From: Candidatus Defluviilinea gracilis
GTDB lineage: Bacteria > Chloroflexota > Anaerolineae > Anaerolineales > Villigracilaceae
NCBI GenBank assembly: GCA_016716235.1
Contig: JADJWS010000003.1
Span: 248,001 to 312,000, forward strand
Direction of reading: 5' to 3'
DNA: 64,000 nt
Position 1 is the first letter of the stretch, and the number at the start of each line of letters is the position of its first letter. The notes beneath the pieces are model-generated. The model did no database searches. It was not told the origin of the DNA and worked only from the letters and a program-made list of their open reading frames with translations. Made by a program: the position numbers and the translations under genes. Below are positions 24,899-33,833 of the stretch, piece by piece.

Positions 24899-25528
24899 AT
24901 GTCTGAGGAGACAAAAGGTTACCTGCTCGTAGTAGACGACATCCCCGATATTCTCAACCTGCTCGATACTACCCTCAAGTTCAAAGGGTATCGAGTGGTG
25001 ACGGCGCGCAATGGGGAGGAAGCGCTGGAGGCGATCAAGCAAGAACGCCCGCTGCTGGTGATCGCCGATATCTTGATGCCGAAGATGGATGGGTTTAGTC
25101 TCGTCCATCGCCTGCGCATCGACCCCGCCACGCGCGACCTGCCGGTGGTCTTCCTCTCCGCAACGTACGTCACGCCTGAAGATAAGGATTTCGCGCTTGC
25201 CATTGGTGTGACGCAATTCATCGAGAAGCCGGTCGATATTGCGTTGTTCCTGCCGGCCATCTCCGATATTCTGGCGCAAAAGATCAAGCCCGCCCACCCA
25301 ACCGTGAGCGACTATGAGTTCTATGAAGGCTATCGCAAGAGACTCGAAATCAAGATGAGTCACAAGCTGGCGCAGATCACCCGTTCGGAGCATTTGCTCA
25401 ATACCACCCAATCGGAAGACGAACGGAATACGATCGCGAAATCTCTACAAGATGCCCGCGACGAGCGTGATGAGATCGCCCACTTGCTCGAGCAAGTGCT
25501 TGATCGGATCGATAATTCGAAAAAATAA
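24899..25528 (+). CDS. Response regulator with helical C-terminal extension
   Basis: 209 residues. The receiver domain (about 7-125) has the acidic pair Asp13-Asp14, phospho-acceptor Asp57 in IADILMPKMDG, Ser in FLSAT and Lys in FIEKPVD. After it, residues 135-209 form charged helices (heptad-like, probable coiled coil) and no DNA-binding or enzymatic output domain. It likely works by protein contact. No histidine kinase is encoded nearby, so the partner is elsewhere. Confidence 0.88.
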   Translation: MSEETKGYLLVVDDIPDILNLLDTTLKFKGYRVVTARNGEEALEAIKQERPLLVIADILMPKMDGFSLVHRLRIDPATRDLPVVFLSATYVTPEDKDFALAIGVTQFIEKPVDIALFLPAISDILAQKIKPAHPTVSDYEFYEGYRKRLEIKMSHKLAQITRSEHLLNTTQSEDERNTIAKSLQDARDERDEIAHLLEQVLDRIDNSKK

Positions 25529-25556
25529 CGCCCCGAAAATTCGGGGCGTTATTTTT
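25527..25556 (+). terminator. Rho-independent terminator of the response regulator gene
   Basis: AACGCCCCGA and TCGGGGCGTT pair around AAAT, followed by ATTTTTT, right at the stop codon. Confidence 0.92.
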
Positions 25557-25567
25557 TCATCTTTTAT

Positions 25568-25637
25568 GACTTATGCAGTTGCACTGCCTGCCGTCATAGC
25601 GCAACTTCAACGAAACAGGCTCAACTGCGTAATTCCT
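25568..25637 (+). repeat. Dispersed inverted-repeat element, copy 4 (decayed)
   Basis: GACTTATGCAGTTG at the left and CAACTGCGTAATTCCT at the right match the ends of the element at 60837-60918. The middle keeps GCAACTTCAACGAAACAGG but has lost the GC-rich core. Confidence 0.7.
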
Positions 25638-25647
25638 GTCTTTGTAT

Positions 25648-25800
25648 TTACTTCCACACAAAAACCAGATCGGCACGGTTTTTCCCCTGCTCGAAAGCAA
25701 AGCCGATTCCACGCACGGGCGCGCCAAGTTCGGCGGGCGCGCAGGCGGCGAGAACGATCGGGAAAAGGCAAAGCAGGCTGAGGGTCGGAAGGAAGCGCAT
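25648..25800 (-). CDS. Very small lipoprotein
   Basis: 50 residues: a signal peptide MRFLPTLSLLCLFPIVLAAC with a clear lipobox (Cys20), then about 30 residues (CAPAELGAPVRGIGFAFEQ ... VFVWK). It lies 7 bases after the stop of the M23 peptidase gene on the same strand, so it is likely co-transcribed. No family is recognised. The good lipobox and codon pattern support it; the short mature part keeps confidence moderate. Confidence 0.6.
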   Translation of the reverse strand: MRFLPTLSLLCLFPIVLAACAPAELGAPVRGIGFAFEQGKNRADLVFVWK

Positions 25801-25807
25801 TCGTCCG

Positions 25808-26494
25808 TTATTTCACTTTGAGATTCACGATCCCGTTGAACGCCAGCGCGACCCATTTCCCCTTTTCGTATTCGATCCACACGCTTTTCGATTGCAAACG
25901 TTTGCCTGAGACCACGGCTCCTTTTTGTAATTGACCGACGATGCTGAATTCGACGCCGGGTCCGTTGCGGACGTTGAGCAGGTCGGAGAGCACTTCAAAC
26001 GAAAGGCTGGATGGAATTTTGACCGCGTCCGGAATGTCTGTGGTCACTGCCGATTCTTCGCTCCCTGTATCTTTGGAGAAATAAGGCGTCGGGTCGACGT
26101 ATCCCTTGTACGGAGGGTTCTCGCCGTCGATCTTCAAGCCGAAGTGCAGATGTGGTCCTGTGCTTGCGCCGGTGTTGTTGCTTGTGCCGATGACGGCTCC
26201 GGCTTTTATCTTTTGCCCCGCCGCCACCGAGGCGTGGGCGAGATGGGCGTAGTAGGTGAAATACGTTTTACTGCCGTCTGCGTGGCTGAGTTTGACGTAG
26301 TTGCCGTAGCCGCCATTTTCGAACCCGACCAGCGCGACAGTGCCCGCCGTAGCCGCCATAACGGGCGTACCGTTAGGGATGCCGTAGTCGATGCCGTTGT
26401 GCCCGGGGAAGCCCCATTTCTTGTAAATATCCGGGTTCTCGCCGAACAGTTGGGTGATAGGTCCATTGACGGGTAATGATAATTTGATCGCCAT
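25808..26494 (-). CDS. M23 family metallopeptidase with SH3 domain, no signal peptide
   Basis: 228 residues. The LytM/M23 zinc site is intact: His32 and Asp36 in HNGIDYG, then His114 and His116 in HLHFG. A C-terminal SH3b domain (NVRNGPGVEFSIVGQL onward, about 165-228) should bind cell wall. These endopeptidases cut peptide cross-bridges in peptidoglycan. Unusually, the protein starts directly with the catalytic domain (MAIKLSLPVNGPITQLFG) and no signal peptide or TM helix is seen. A better upstream start in frame was not found, so export is unexplained. Confidence 0.88.
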   Translation of the reverse strand: MAIKLSLPVNGPITQLFGENPDIYKKWGFPGHNGIDYGIPNGTPVMAATAGTVALVGFENGGYGNYVKLSHADGSKTYFTYYAHLAHASVAAGQKIKAGAVIGTSNNTGASTGPHLHFGLKIDGENPPYKGYVDPTPYFSKDTGSEESAVTTDIPDAVKIPSSLSFEVLSDLLNVRNGPGVEFSIVGQLQKGAVVSGKRLQSKSVWIEYEKGKWVALAFNGIVNLKVK

Positions 26495-26542
26495 ATTGAT
26501 CTCCTCTTGTATGCGGTATGGTTATGATAACACACGAGCAAG

Positions 26543-27181
26543 TCAGCCGGTTGCGCGAAGCGCGTATGCCGCGATGCCGAAAGCCACCGCCACGTTGAAC
26601 GATTTCTTTTCGCCTTGCATGGGAATGTAGAAGACGCGTTTGCATAATTCAAGCAGGGAGGCATCCACCCCGGTCACCTCGTTGCCGACGATCAACACCG
26701 TTTGCCGGGCGGGGTCAAGATCGCGCCGGGCATTGGCAAGGGCGCTGGCGTTTTTTCCCTCCTCGAGAGAGAAAATGTCCCAGCCTTTGGTTTTCAAGCC
26801 TTTTGTCAGTTTCACCGCGTCTTTGTGATACGACCATGTAACCGATTCGTCGGCCCCCAGAGCGGTTTTTTTGACGGCATCGTTATCAGGCGTTGGCGTA
26901 ATACCGCACAGGTAGGCATGCGAGAAGCCGAATCCCTCCGCGCTTCGTATGATCGACCCAACGTTGCCCGCCGAGCGGATATTGTCGAGCAATACAGAAA
27001 TTTCGCCCGCGTTTTGTTTCTTCTGTAGGAGAGGGGCTTCAAAGCTCGCTTTTCTTTTCGCCACCAGGCGGGTTTCGCCTAAACACGCAGGACACCGAAG
27101 CCCAACCGCATACCCGCCCGCGAGCGGATACCGCAACCCGCAAGAACGGCAGACCCTGACCTGAACGATACCTTCTCGCAT
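26543..27181 (-). CDS. TrmH/SpoU family RNA 2'-O-methyltransferase with N-terminal zinc ribbon
   Basis: 212 residues. A four-cysteine zinc-ribbon (CRSCG at about 11-15, CPAC at about 30-33) precedes the SpoU domain. The SPOUT knot motifs are NIRSAGNVGSIIRSAEGFGF, VLIVGNEVTGV and IPMQGEKKSFNVAVA. It methylates ribose in tRNA or rRNA; which site is unknown. The ATG at 27181 was chosen because a TATAAT box ends 6 bases before it (leaderless). It is divergent from the giant cyclase gene, with only 30 bases between the two start codons. Confidence 0.88.
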   Translation of the reverse strand: MREGIVQVRVCRSCGLRYPLAGGYAVGLRCPACLGETRLVAKRKASFEAPLLQKKQNAGEISVLLDNIRSAGNVGSIIRSAEGFGFSHAYLCGITPTPDNDAVKKTALGADESVTWSYHKDAVKLTKGLKTKGWDIFSLEEGKNASALANARRDLDPARQTVLIVGNEVTGVDASLLELCKRVFYIPMQGEKKSFNVAVAFGIAAYALRATG

Positions 27182-27187
27182 GACGAC

Positions 27188-27204
27188 ATTATACATGCTA
27201 CAAT
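27188..27204. promoter_or_regulatory. Back-to-back -10 boxes of two divergent leaderless genes
   Basis: Minus strand: TATAAT at 27193-27188, 6 bases before the methylase ATG. Plus strand: TGCTACAAT at 27196-27204, 7 bases before the cyclase ATG at 27212. The two boxes are about 5 bases apart, so both polymerase sites overlap. No good -35 is seen for either. Confidence 0.6.
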
Positions 27205-27211
27205 ATTTGAG

Positions 27212-30200
27212 ATGCATCGCGTTGTCCCTCAGATCATTATTGATAATTATCGGGCAGGCAAATACGCCGGGGAATTTTCGGCGGTTGGCTTGTTCCTTGA
27301 TCTGTCCGGCTTTTCTTCCATGACCGACACGCTCATGCAACATGGCCAGCATGGCGCAGAGGTACTGGCGGGGTTGATGCATGGCGTGTTCGACCCTCTT
27401 GTGGAAAGTATTTTCGAATACGGCGGGAAAGTGGTCGGCTTTGCCGGCGATGGCATCATGGCGCTGTTTCCTCTGGAGGAGGATCCGCCGAAGGAGGTCG
27501 CCTTGCGCGCGCTTGCCGCCGCGTCTGAAGTGCAGGCGCATCTTTTCGAAAACCCAGTCCGGCAAACCCCGTATGGAAATTTTCAATTCTCAGTCAAAGT
27601 GGGTCTGGCTGTGGGCGATGTGGCATGGGGAATATTACGTTCAGCCGATGAGCAAAGCGCCACCTATTATTTTCGCGGCGCGGCGGTGGATGAGTCTGCC
27701 AAGGCGGAACAGCAAGCCATCGCCGGCGAGATTCTCTTTACGCGCGCCATGTTTGACTTGGTATCCGACTCGGCGCTCACCCAGCCCGCCGGGTCTTTCC
27801 ACCGTTACGGCGGGTTTCGCCATGGGAAACCATCACCCAGCCCGACGAACTTTCCGCCGGTCGATTTCGAAACGTCGAAGGTATTCTTTCCGGAGGAGAT
27901 CGTCTCGCAAGATGTGCGCGGAGAATTCCGCCAGGTGGTCAATCTCTTCATGCGCTTCCCGGAGTTGGAAGGCGAGGAACTCGAGGGATTCTTCCGTGTG
28001 GTGTTTGAACTCCGTCAAAAGTTTGGCGGGCTGTTAAATCGATTGGATTTTGGCGACAAGGGATGCAACATGTTGATGCTATGGGGGGCGCCGGTGGCGT
28101 ATGAAAACGATATCGGCAGGGTGCTGAATTTCATCCTTGAGTTAAAGTCGCGGGTGAAATTCCCGATCACCGCCGGGATCACGTATTACATCGCTCACGC
28201 CGGCTACCTCGGCAGTAGCATGAGCGAAGATTACACCTGCTATGGGTGGGGCGTAAACCTAGCCGCCCGGTTCATGATGTCGGCGAACGCGGGGCAGACC
28301 TGGGTGGATGACCGCATTGCGCGGCGCGTTTCAGCATGGTTCGAGATCGAATTCCTGAGCGCGCAGAAATTCAAGGGGTTCTCCTCCGAACAAAAAGTGC
28401 ATGTGCTCAAAAGCCGTCGCGTGGAGGCTGGCTCGATCTATCAGGGTGAGATGGTCGGGCGCGGCGAGGAATTGTCCCGCTGTTTGAAATTTGCCGAACC
28501 CTTGTGGAAATGGCAATATCCCGGGGTATTGCTATTATTAGGCGACCCCGGCACCGGGAAAGGTCGGCTTCTTCATGAATTCAGAACGATGGCGCTGCGC
28601 GAGAACCCGAACATGCGCTGGGGCGTTTTGCAGGCTGACCAGATTCTGAGGCAATCGTTCAACCCGATCCGTTACTGGCTCCTTCGGTATTTCGATGTTG
28701 CCGCGACGGAGGACGTTGAGAAGCGCATTGAAAATTTTGAAACCCGAATGCGGAGGGTGATCGAAACGACGCCGGACCAGGACTTGGCGTTGGAACTGGA
28801 TCGCCTGCGGTCTGTGTTGGGAGCGTTGATAGACCTGTATTGGGAAGGGTCGTTGTACGAAAGTCTCGATGCGAAGAGTCGCTACAATAGCACGCTTGCG
28901 GCGCTCATTTATCTGATCGAGGCGGAAAGCCTGATCCAGCCGCTGGTTCTTGTGCTTGAAGACGCCCATTACATCGACGAGGACACGCTTCAATTCCTGC
29001 CGCGTCTGAAGCGCGCCCTGCAAACCGGCAAAGCCCCATACCCGGTGGCATTGGTGATCGCTTCGCGAGTGCAAGGCAACCCCTTCGCCGCCGATGAATG
29101 GCTGGCAGACGTAACGATCACACTGGGGAGACTTTCGGAAGAGGCGGTGGCGCGTCAACTGGATGTGCTATTAGGCGGTCCATCCGCGGCAGGGTTGACT
29201 ACGTTGGTCCTGGACCGTTCGGAAGGCAACCCGTTTTTCATTGAACAGATCGTTCGTTACCTCCAGGAAGAGAGCTTGCTCGAAACGCGAGGGGATGGAT
29301 GGGCGTTGTCGAATCGCGTCCGCGATCTGTTCCTGCCGGGCGATATCCGCGCCATGCTGGTGGCGAGACTCGATCAATTGGAGATGAGCGTGAAGGAGAT
29401 CGTGCAGACCGCCGCGATTCTTGGCAGGGTATTTTCAATGCCGGTCCTGGCGGAGATGAGCGGCAATACGTCTATGGTGAAAGAGAGCGTGCAAGAGGCT
29501 GAACAGCACGCGGTCTGGAAGTTCGCGGGCGAAAACAAGTATATTTTCTCTCATGGATTATTGCGCGACGCGGCGTATACCATGCAAATGCGCGCGCATC
29601 GGCAGGAACTTCACCGCCTGGCGGTGAACGCGCTCGAAAATAATTATGGCGCCGATGTTCAATTCCATTATGCCGAATTGGCGTATCATGCCGAGTTGGG
29701 CGAACTGAAGCCTAAGGCGCTTCAGTTTTACACCCTGGCGGGGAAAGCCTCCGCCGAAGCCTACCAAAATAACCAAGCCATTGACTATTTCACGCGAGCA
29801 TACTCGTTCGCCGCGTTTGACGATTACGATACTCAATATCACTTGTTGCATGAGCGGGTCAGTTTATATGGTCGTATTGGGAACCGCTCCTTGCAGGCGA
29901 AAGACCTTGAGTTGCTGGAAAAACTTGCCGTTCAATTGCGCGATGATCGGCGGCTGGCAATCGCATGGAAGTTATACGCGCACTATTATTTCACGATCGG
30001 CGATTATCCAAACACGCTTCAAACGTCTGAGCGGGTCATCGAAATGTCGATGCGGCTGGAAGATCCCGAGATCGCGTTGGGAATTTACCTTGTGCAATCT
30101 CAGGCGTTTTTCAGGCTGGGCAGGGTGAAAGAAGCCATTGCCCGCCAGAGCGAGGGATTGGACTTGGCGCGGACGTTGAAGAATCGCGTGGAGGAGGGCA

Positions 30201-31120
30201 GGTCGCTCACTGCCCTTGGGCTTATTTTGCTGGAATCGCACCAGCCTGCCCGGGCAGTGGAACGCATGGAACAGGCTGTGGACATTGCGCGCGAGGTGGG
30301 AGATCGTGTCTTGGAATCGCGGGCGCTGGGCAACCTCGCCAACGCGGCGGCGTATGTTTTGCGGGATTACATCGCCGCCCGGGAGTATTACAAACAGGCT
30401 GAACGACTGGCTGTGGAACTTGGCGACCGGTTCGGCGAGGGTGTTGAGAAGGCAAATATCGGCTGGGTGAATATGTTGCTTGGCGATTATGAAACTGCGC
30501 GCGCCGAACTCGAAGGAGCTCTGTCTATTGCCCGCGAGGTGGATCATTCGTATCAGGAAATTTATACCCTGCTGAATTTAAGCGCGGTCAATGAGGCGCA
30601 GGGAAATGTTGAAGCGTCTGAACAATACGCCGCGCAGGCAATGACTCTGTCGCTTGAAAAAGGCGATCGATCGGGCGAGGCTTGGTCTTACTATTATCTC
30701 GGAAATGCGTTTCTCGGCGGCGGAAAACTGGAGGAGGCGCGGAGCGCATTTGCCCGGGCGTTGGAGATGCGCGCGGAACAGAACCAGCCATCCCTTGCGA
30801 AGGAGCCGCTGGCGGGATTGATCCGCGTTGCCCTTGCCGATCACGATCCGGGGCTGGCGATCCAGTATGCAAATGAAGTAATGGAGTATTTGTCGAATGG
30901 CGGAACGCTCGACGGCGCCGAAGAACCGTTGAGGATCTATCTTGCCTGTTTCAACGCATTAAAAACCAAACACGACCCCCGCTGTGATGATATTCTTGCT
31001 GTGGCTCGCGACTTGTTAAACGCGCAAGCCTCCAGGATTTCTGTTGTATCCTCCCGTCGTCGTTTCATTGATAATGTGCCGTGGCGGCGGGAGATCATGG
31101 AACATGTTGCAAAGAAGTGA
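27212..31120 (+). CDS. Soluble-adenylyl-cyclase-like protein: two cyclase domains, ATPase and TPR repeats
   Basis: 1302 residues. Cyclase domain 1 (about 24-200) has metal Asp30 in LFLDLSGFS and Asp80 in FAGDGIMALF, and the late motif GAAVDESAKAEQ as in mammalian soluble adenylyl cyclase C1. Cyclase domain 2 (about 225-410) has FGDKGCNMLMLWGAP, EDYTCYGWGVNLAARFM, again like the sAC C2 domain with Asn and Arg kept. An AAA/STAND-type ATPase follows (Walker A GDPGTGKG, Lys450), then about a dozen TPR-like helical pairs from residue 800 to 1240. It is likely a cytoplasmic cAMP-making or signal-integrating enzyme. Codon use is like its neighbours. Confidence 0.88.
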   Translation: MHRVVPQIIIDNYRAGKYAGEFSAVGLFLDLSGFSSMTDTLMQHGQHGAEVLAGLMHGVFDPLVESIFEYGGKVVGFAGDGIMALFPLEEDPPKEVALRALAAASEVQAHLFENPVRQTPYGNFQFSVKVGLAVGDVAWGILRSADEQSATYYFRGAAVDESAKAEQQAIAGEILFTRAMFDLVSDSALTQPAGSFHRYGGFRHGKPSPSPTNFPPVDFETSKVFFPEEIVSQDVRGEFRQVVNLFMRFPELEGEELEGFFRVVFELRQKFGGLLNRLDFGDKGCNMLMLWGAPVAYENDIGRVLNFILELKSRVKFPITAGITYYIAHAGYLGSSMSEDYTCYGWGVNLAARFMMSANAGQTWVDDRIARRVSAWFEIEFLSAQKFKGFSSEQKVHVLKSRRVEAGSIYQGEMVGRGEELSRCLKFAEPLWKWQYPGVLLLLGDPGTGKGRLLHEFRTMALRENPNMRWGVLQADQILRQSFNPIRYWLLRYFDVAATEDVEKRIENFETRMRRVIETTPDQDLALELDRLRSVLGALIDLYWEGSLYESLDAKSRYNSTLAALIYLIEAESLIQPLVLVLEDAHYIDEDTLQFLPRLKRALQTGKAPYPVALVIASRVQGNPFAADEWLADVTITLGRLSEEAVARQLDVLLGGPSAAGLTTLVLDRSEGNPFFIEQIVRYLQEESLLETRGDGWALSNRVRDLFLPGDIRAMLVARLDQLEMSVKEIVQTAAILGRVFSMPVLAEMSGNTSMVKESVQEAEQHAVWKFAGENKYIFSHGLLRDAAYTMQMRAHRQELHRLAVNALENNYGADVQFHYAELAYHAELGELKPKALQFYTLAGKASAEAYQNNQAIDYFTRAYSFAAFDDYDTQYHLLHERVSLYGRIGNRSLQAKDLELLEKLAVQLRDDRRLAIAWKLYAHYYFTIGDYPNTLQTSERVIEMSMRLEDPEIALGIYLVQSQAFFRLGRVKEAIARQSEGLDLARTLKNRVEEGRSLTALGLILLESHQPARAVERMEQAVDIAREVGDRVLESRALGNLANAAAYVLRDYIAAREYYKQAERLAVELGDRFGEGVEKANIGWVNMLLGDYETARAELEGALSIAREVDHSYQEIYTLLNLSAVNEAQGNVEASEQYAAQAMTLSLEKGDRSGEAWSYYYLGNAFLGGGKLEEARSAFARALEMRAEQNQPSLAKEPLAGLIRVALADHDPGLAIQYANEVMEYLSNGGTLDGAEEPLRIYLACFNALKTKHDPRCDDILAVARDLLNAQASRISVVSSRRRFIDNVPWRREIMEHVAKK

Positions 31121-31124
31121 TGCG

Positions 31125-31514
31125 CTACGGGACGCCGCCGACGGCGGGATCTCCCTCGCTGAGATCGACTTTTAATTTTCCTTTTTTGATTTTGTCGGTT
31201 ATCTCGTAGGCGGTAATGACGCCTTCCTTGTTTGGATACGCGAGAAAGACGCGCTGTTTTTCATCGACGTCTAATTCGAACGAATAGCGTACCGACGCGT
31301 ATTGATTATCTTTTTTATTCTTAACATTGAAACACGCAAACCAGTTGATGTTCAACGGGTTGTCGGCGGGAACTTTCATGTCGTCCCCATCCAGTTCCTC
31401 CACGATGTAGTCGTCAAGGTTTTTTGCGTTCAATGCCAGTTCGAACGATTTTTTGCCTCCTTTTCCGCCAATTTTATGCCTGCCGCCCGAATGTTTAATA
31501 ATTTTCTTTCCCAT
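31125..31514 (-). CDS. Hypothetical protein
   Basis: 129 residues from the ATG at 31514, which has AGAGGAG upstream. The start MGKKIIKHSGGRHKIGGKGGKKSFEL is basic and Gly-rich (here broken as MGKKIIKHSGGRHKIGGK), followed by an acidic beta-rich region DDYIVEELDGDDMKVP and SVRYSFELDVDEKQRVFLAY. No family is recognised. It converges on the cyclase gene with 4 bases between the stops and is divergent from the pseudouridine synthase gene. Confidence 0.65.
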   Translation of the reverse strand: MGKKIIKHSGGRHKIGGKGGKKSFELALNAKNLDDYIVEELDGDDMKVPADNPLNINWFACFNVKNKKDNQYASVRYSFELDVDEKQRVFLAYPNKEGVITAYEITDKIKKGKLKVDLSEGDPAVGGVP

Positions 31515-31565
31515 AGCATCTCCTCTGGGGTATGACGTTAAAATATTATAGTCCCGATTGAACAA

Positions 31566-32132
31566 ATGCGATACATTCTCTTCAACAAACCGTTTGGCGT
31601 TCTCTCGCAATTTACCGATGAAGGAACCGGTCATCCGACGCTTAAGCGATTTATTCCCGTGCCAGAGGTGTACGCGGCAGGGCGGCTGGATCGGGACAGC
31701 GAAGGCTTACTGTTCTTAACCGACGACGGCGCGCTCATCAAAACATTGACCGACCCGCGCGACCATGCAGAAAAAACCTATTGGGTGATGGTGGAGGGCG
31801 ACCCATCGACGGAGAGGTTGTTGCGCTTAGAGCGAGGCGTGCAACTTAAAGATTATCGGACTCTGCCATGCACAGCCCGCCTCATTCCGGCCCCCAGCCT
31901 GCCTCCCCGCCCCAAGCCGGTGACACCGCACGGACCGACGGCATGGATCGAAATCAAACTCCGCGAAGGGAAGAAGCGCCAGATCCGACACATGACGGCG
32001 GCGGTCGGTCTGTTTACCTTGCGGTTGTTCCGTTCCCAAATTGGGCCCATCGCGTTGGGCGATTTGAAGCCCGGGGAATGGCGCGATTTATCCTCCGACG
32101 AAGTCAAACGGTTGAAAAAAAATTCCGCTTGA
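31566..32132 (+). CDS. Pseudouridine synthase, RsuA/RluE family
   Basis: 188 residues. The catalytic Asp is in AAGRLDRDSEGLLFLT (about residue 43). The C-terminal KKRQIRHMTAAVG motif fits RluE, which modifies one uridine in 23S rRNA helix 35; the N-terminal S4 domain of RsuA/RluB is absent, as in RluE. The start matches MRYILFNKPFGVLSQF of the family. The rRNA site is inferred from the best-resembling subfamily. Confidence 0.88.
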   Translation: MRYILFNKPFGVLSQFTDEGTGHPTLKRFIPVPEVYAAGRLDRDSEGLLFLTDDGALIKTLTDPRDHAEKTYWVMVEGDPSTERLLRLERGVQLKDYRTLPCTARLIPAPSLPPRPKPVTPHGPTAWIEIKLREGKKRQIRHMTAAVGLFTLRLFRSQIGPIALGDLKPGEWRDLSSDEVKRLKKNSA

Positions 32133-32240
32133 AGTTCACAGGCTCGCGGGGGAAGGTTGGGAAGAAAATCACGGTCGCTTGATGACAAGCCGGCGGCGCA
32201 AGTTTGTTATGATGAAGCAAGAGCAATCACGGAGGATGCC

Positions 32241-33131
32241 ATGAGCGAAATCCACATAGATGCGCTGCTTCCGCCGGAGATGGCGGCGCGGGCTGAAGCG
32301 CTGGGCGTACGGAAAGCTGAAATGCCGTTATTAAAGATGTTTATGCTGGCTGTTCTGGCGGGCGCATTTATTTCTCTGGGCGCCATCTTTTCCACAACGG
32401 TTAGCGCGGGATCCATGACGTTCACCGCGCAAAGCGATGGTTTGGCGTATTCGGGCTCCATGCCGTTTGGCGTGACCCGCCTATTGGCGGGTTTAGTCTT
32501 TTGTCTCGGCTTGATTCTAGTAGTGGTCGGGGGCGCGGAGTTATTTACCGGCAATAACCTGATTGTGATGGCGTGGGCGAGTGGGAAGGTCGCCACACGC
32601 GCCGTGTTGCGGAATTGGGTTGTGGTCTATGCGGGCAATTTTGTCGGCGCCATTGGGACCGTGATCCTGATGTTCTTTACGAAACAATATACCTTCGGTG
32701 GGAACTCGGTCGGCGTTACCGCGTTGCGGATTGGCGCCGCCAAATCGGACCTCGATTTTTTGCAGGCTGTGGCGCTTGGCATTCTTTGTAACGGATTGGT
32801 GTGCCTGGCGGTCTGGTTGACCTTTAGCGCCCGCAGTACGCTCGATAAGATCGCCGCGATTATCTTTCCGATCACCGCGTTCGTGGCGGCTGGTTTCGAG
32901 CATAGCATTGCCAATATGTATTTCATTCCATACGCGCTGGCGATAAAAATATTCGACCCCGCCTTCACCGCGTCCGTCGCCGAGTCGATCCCGAACCTCG
33001 ACCGGTTGACCTGGCGGGCATTCTGGTTTTCGAATCTATTGCCGGTGACCATCGGCAACATCATTGGCGGCGTGGTCCTTGTGGCGATTGTGTACTGGGC
33101 GATCTACCTTCGGCATACTTCGCCTTCGTAA
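32241..33131 (+). CDS. Formate/nitrite transporter (FNT) family channel
   Basis: 296 residues with six transmembrane helices. FNT signatures are AGAFISLGAIF in the first helix, GAELFTGNN, and GILCNGLVCLAVW in the selectivity region, with GFEHSIANMYFIP near the end. Pentameric channels of this family move formate, nitrite or hydrosulfide. ACGGAGG precedes the ATG at 32241. No formate lyase or nitrite enzyme gene is near, so the ion is not decided. Confidence 0.93.
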   Translation: MSEIHIDALLPPEMAARAEALGVRKAEMPLLKMFMLAVLAGAFISLGAIFSTTVSAGSMTFTAQSDGLAYSGSMPFGVTRLLAGLVFCLGLILVVVGGAELFTGNNLIVMAWASGKVATRAVLRNWVVVYAGNFVGAIGTVILMFFTKQYTFGGNSVGVTALRIGAAKSDLDFLQAVALGILCNGLVCLAVWLTFSARSTLDKIAAIIFPITAFVAAGFEHSIANMYFIPYALAIKIFDPAFTASVAESIPNLDRLTWRAFWFSNLLPVTIGNIIGGVVLVAIVYWAIYLRHTSPS

Positions 33132-33182
33132 ACCGCAAGCGCGCCGGATGAGATGCGACTCGAACTGATCGAGTTGTTGATG

Positions 33183-33722
33183 TCATCTGTTGGGTTTTGT
33201 TCTCGCAATCGAATAAATATAAAACGGAATATTATCCCCTTCGTATCCGTCCACGGTCTTTTCCCACGCCATGCCCATCTTCTCCGCCACCCGCTGTGAT
33301 GGGATGTTCGCGGGGTCGATCAAACAGATCAGGCGTTGTAAATTCAATGTCTCGAAACCGTATTGCAAAATTCCTTGCGCGGCTTCACTTGCCAAGCCTT
33401 GACCCCAAAAATCTTCCGTGATGGTGTATGCCACTTCCACATCGTATTGACCGCCAATCGTCCACGGAAGTAACCCGCACCGCCCGATAAATTTCCCAGT
33501 CTCTTTATGAATGGTCGCCCACAATCCCAGTTCGGGATGTTTGGGATGCCCGTTCATGTGCCATTCCAATTCCTCCTGCGCCTCTTCACGCGAGCGCGGC
33601 GCATCGGGAATGTACCTGGTGATGTTGGGGTTTTGATACAACGCCCAAAGATCATCCAAGTCCGAAAGGACTTGATGACGGAGTAAGAGTCGTTTTGTTT
33701 CTAAAATAATTTTATGAGTCAT
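33183..33722 (-). CDS. GNAT family N-acetyltransferase (RimJ/RimL type)
   Basis: 179 residues. It begins LETKRLLLRHQVLSDLDDL as RimJ/RimL-like enzymes do. Acetyl-CoA motif: EVAYTITEDFWGQGLASEAAQGILQYGF (break: EVAYTITEDFWGQGLASE), followed by NIPSQRVAEKMGM. These acetylate protein N-termini or small amines; the substrate is not known. It is bordered upstream by a palindromic repeat. Confidence 0.85.
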   Translation of the reverse strand: MTHKIILETKRLLLRHQVLSDLDDLWALYQNPNITRYIPDAPRSREEAQEELEWHMNGHPKHPELGLWATIHKETGKFIGRCGLLPWTIGGQYDVEVAYTITEDFWGQGLASEAAQGILQYGFETLNLQRLICLIDPANIPSQRVAEKMGMAWEKTVDGYEGDNIPFYIYSIARTKPNR

Positions 33723-33741
33723 GCTGTTCTGATTAACCTCA

Positions 33742-33810
33742 TGTCATGCTGAGCGGAGCGAAGCATCTCTACGGCTCAACAGAGACCCTTCGCTAGCGCT
33801 CAGGGTGACA
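33742..33810. repeat. Palindromic repeat TGTCATGCTGAGCG family, copy B
   Basis: The arms are TGTCATGCTGAGCGGAGCG and CGCTAGCGCTCAGGGTGACA. It differs from copy A (6462-6531) mainly in the loop; the arms are nearly identical, including AAGCATCTCTAC and AGAGACCCTTCGCT. Confidence 0.85.
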
Positions 33811-33833
33811 TATTGTAACGGGACGTTCTTTTT

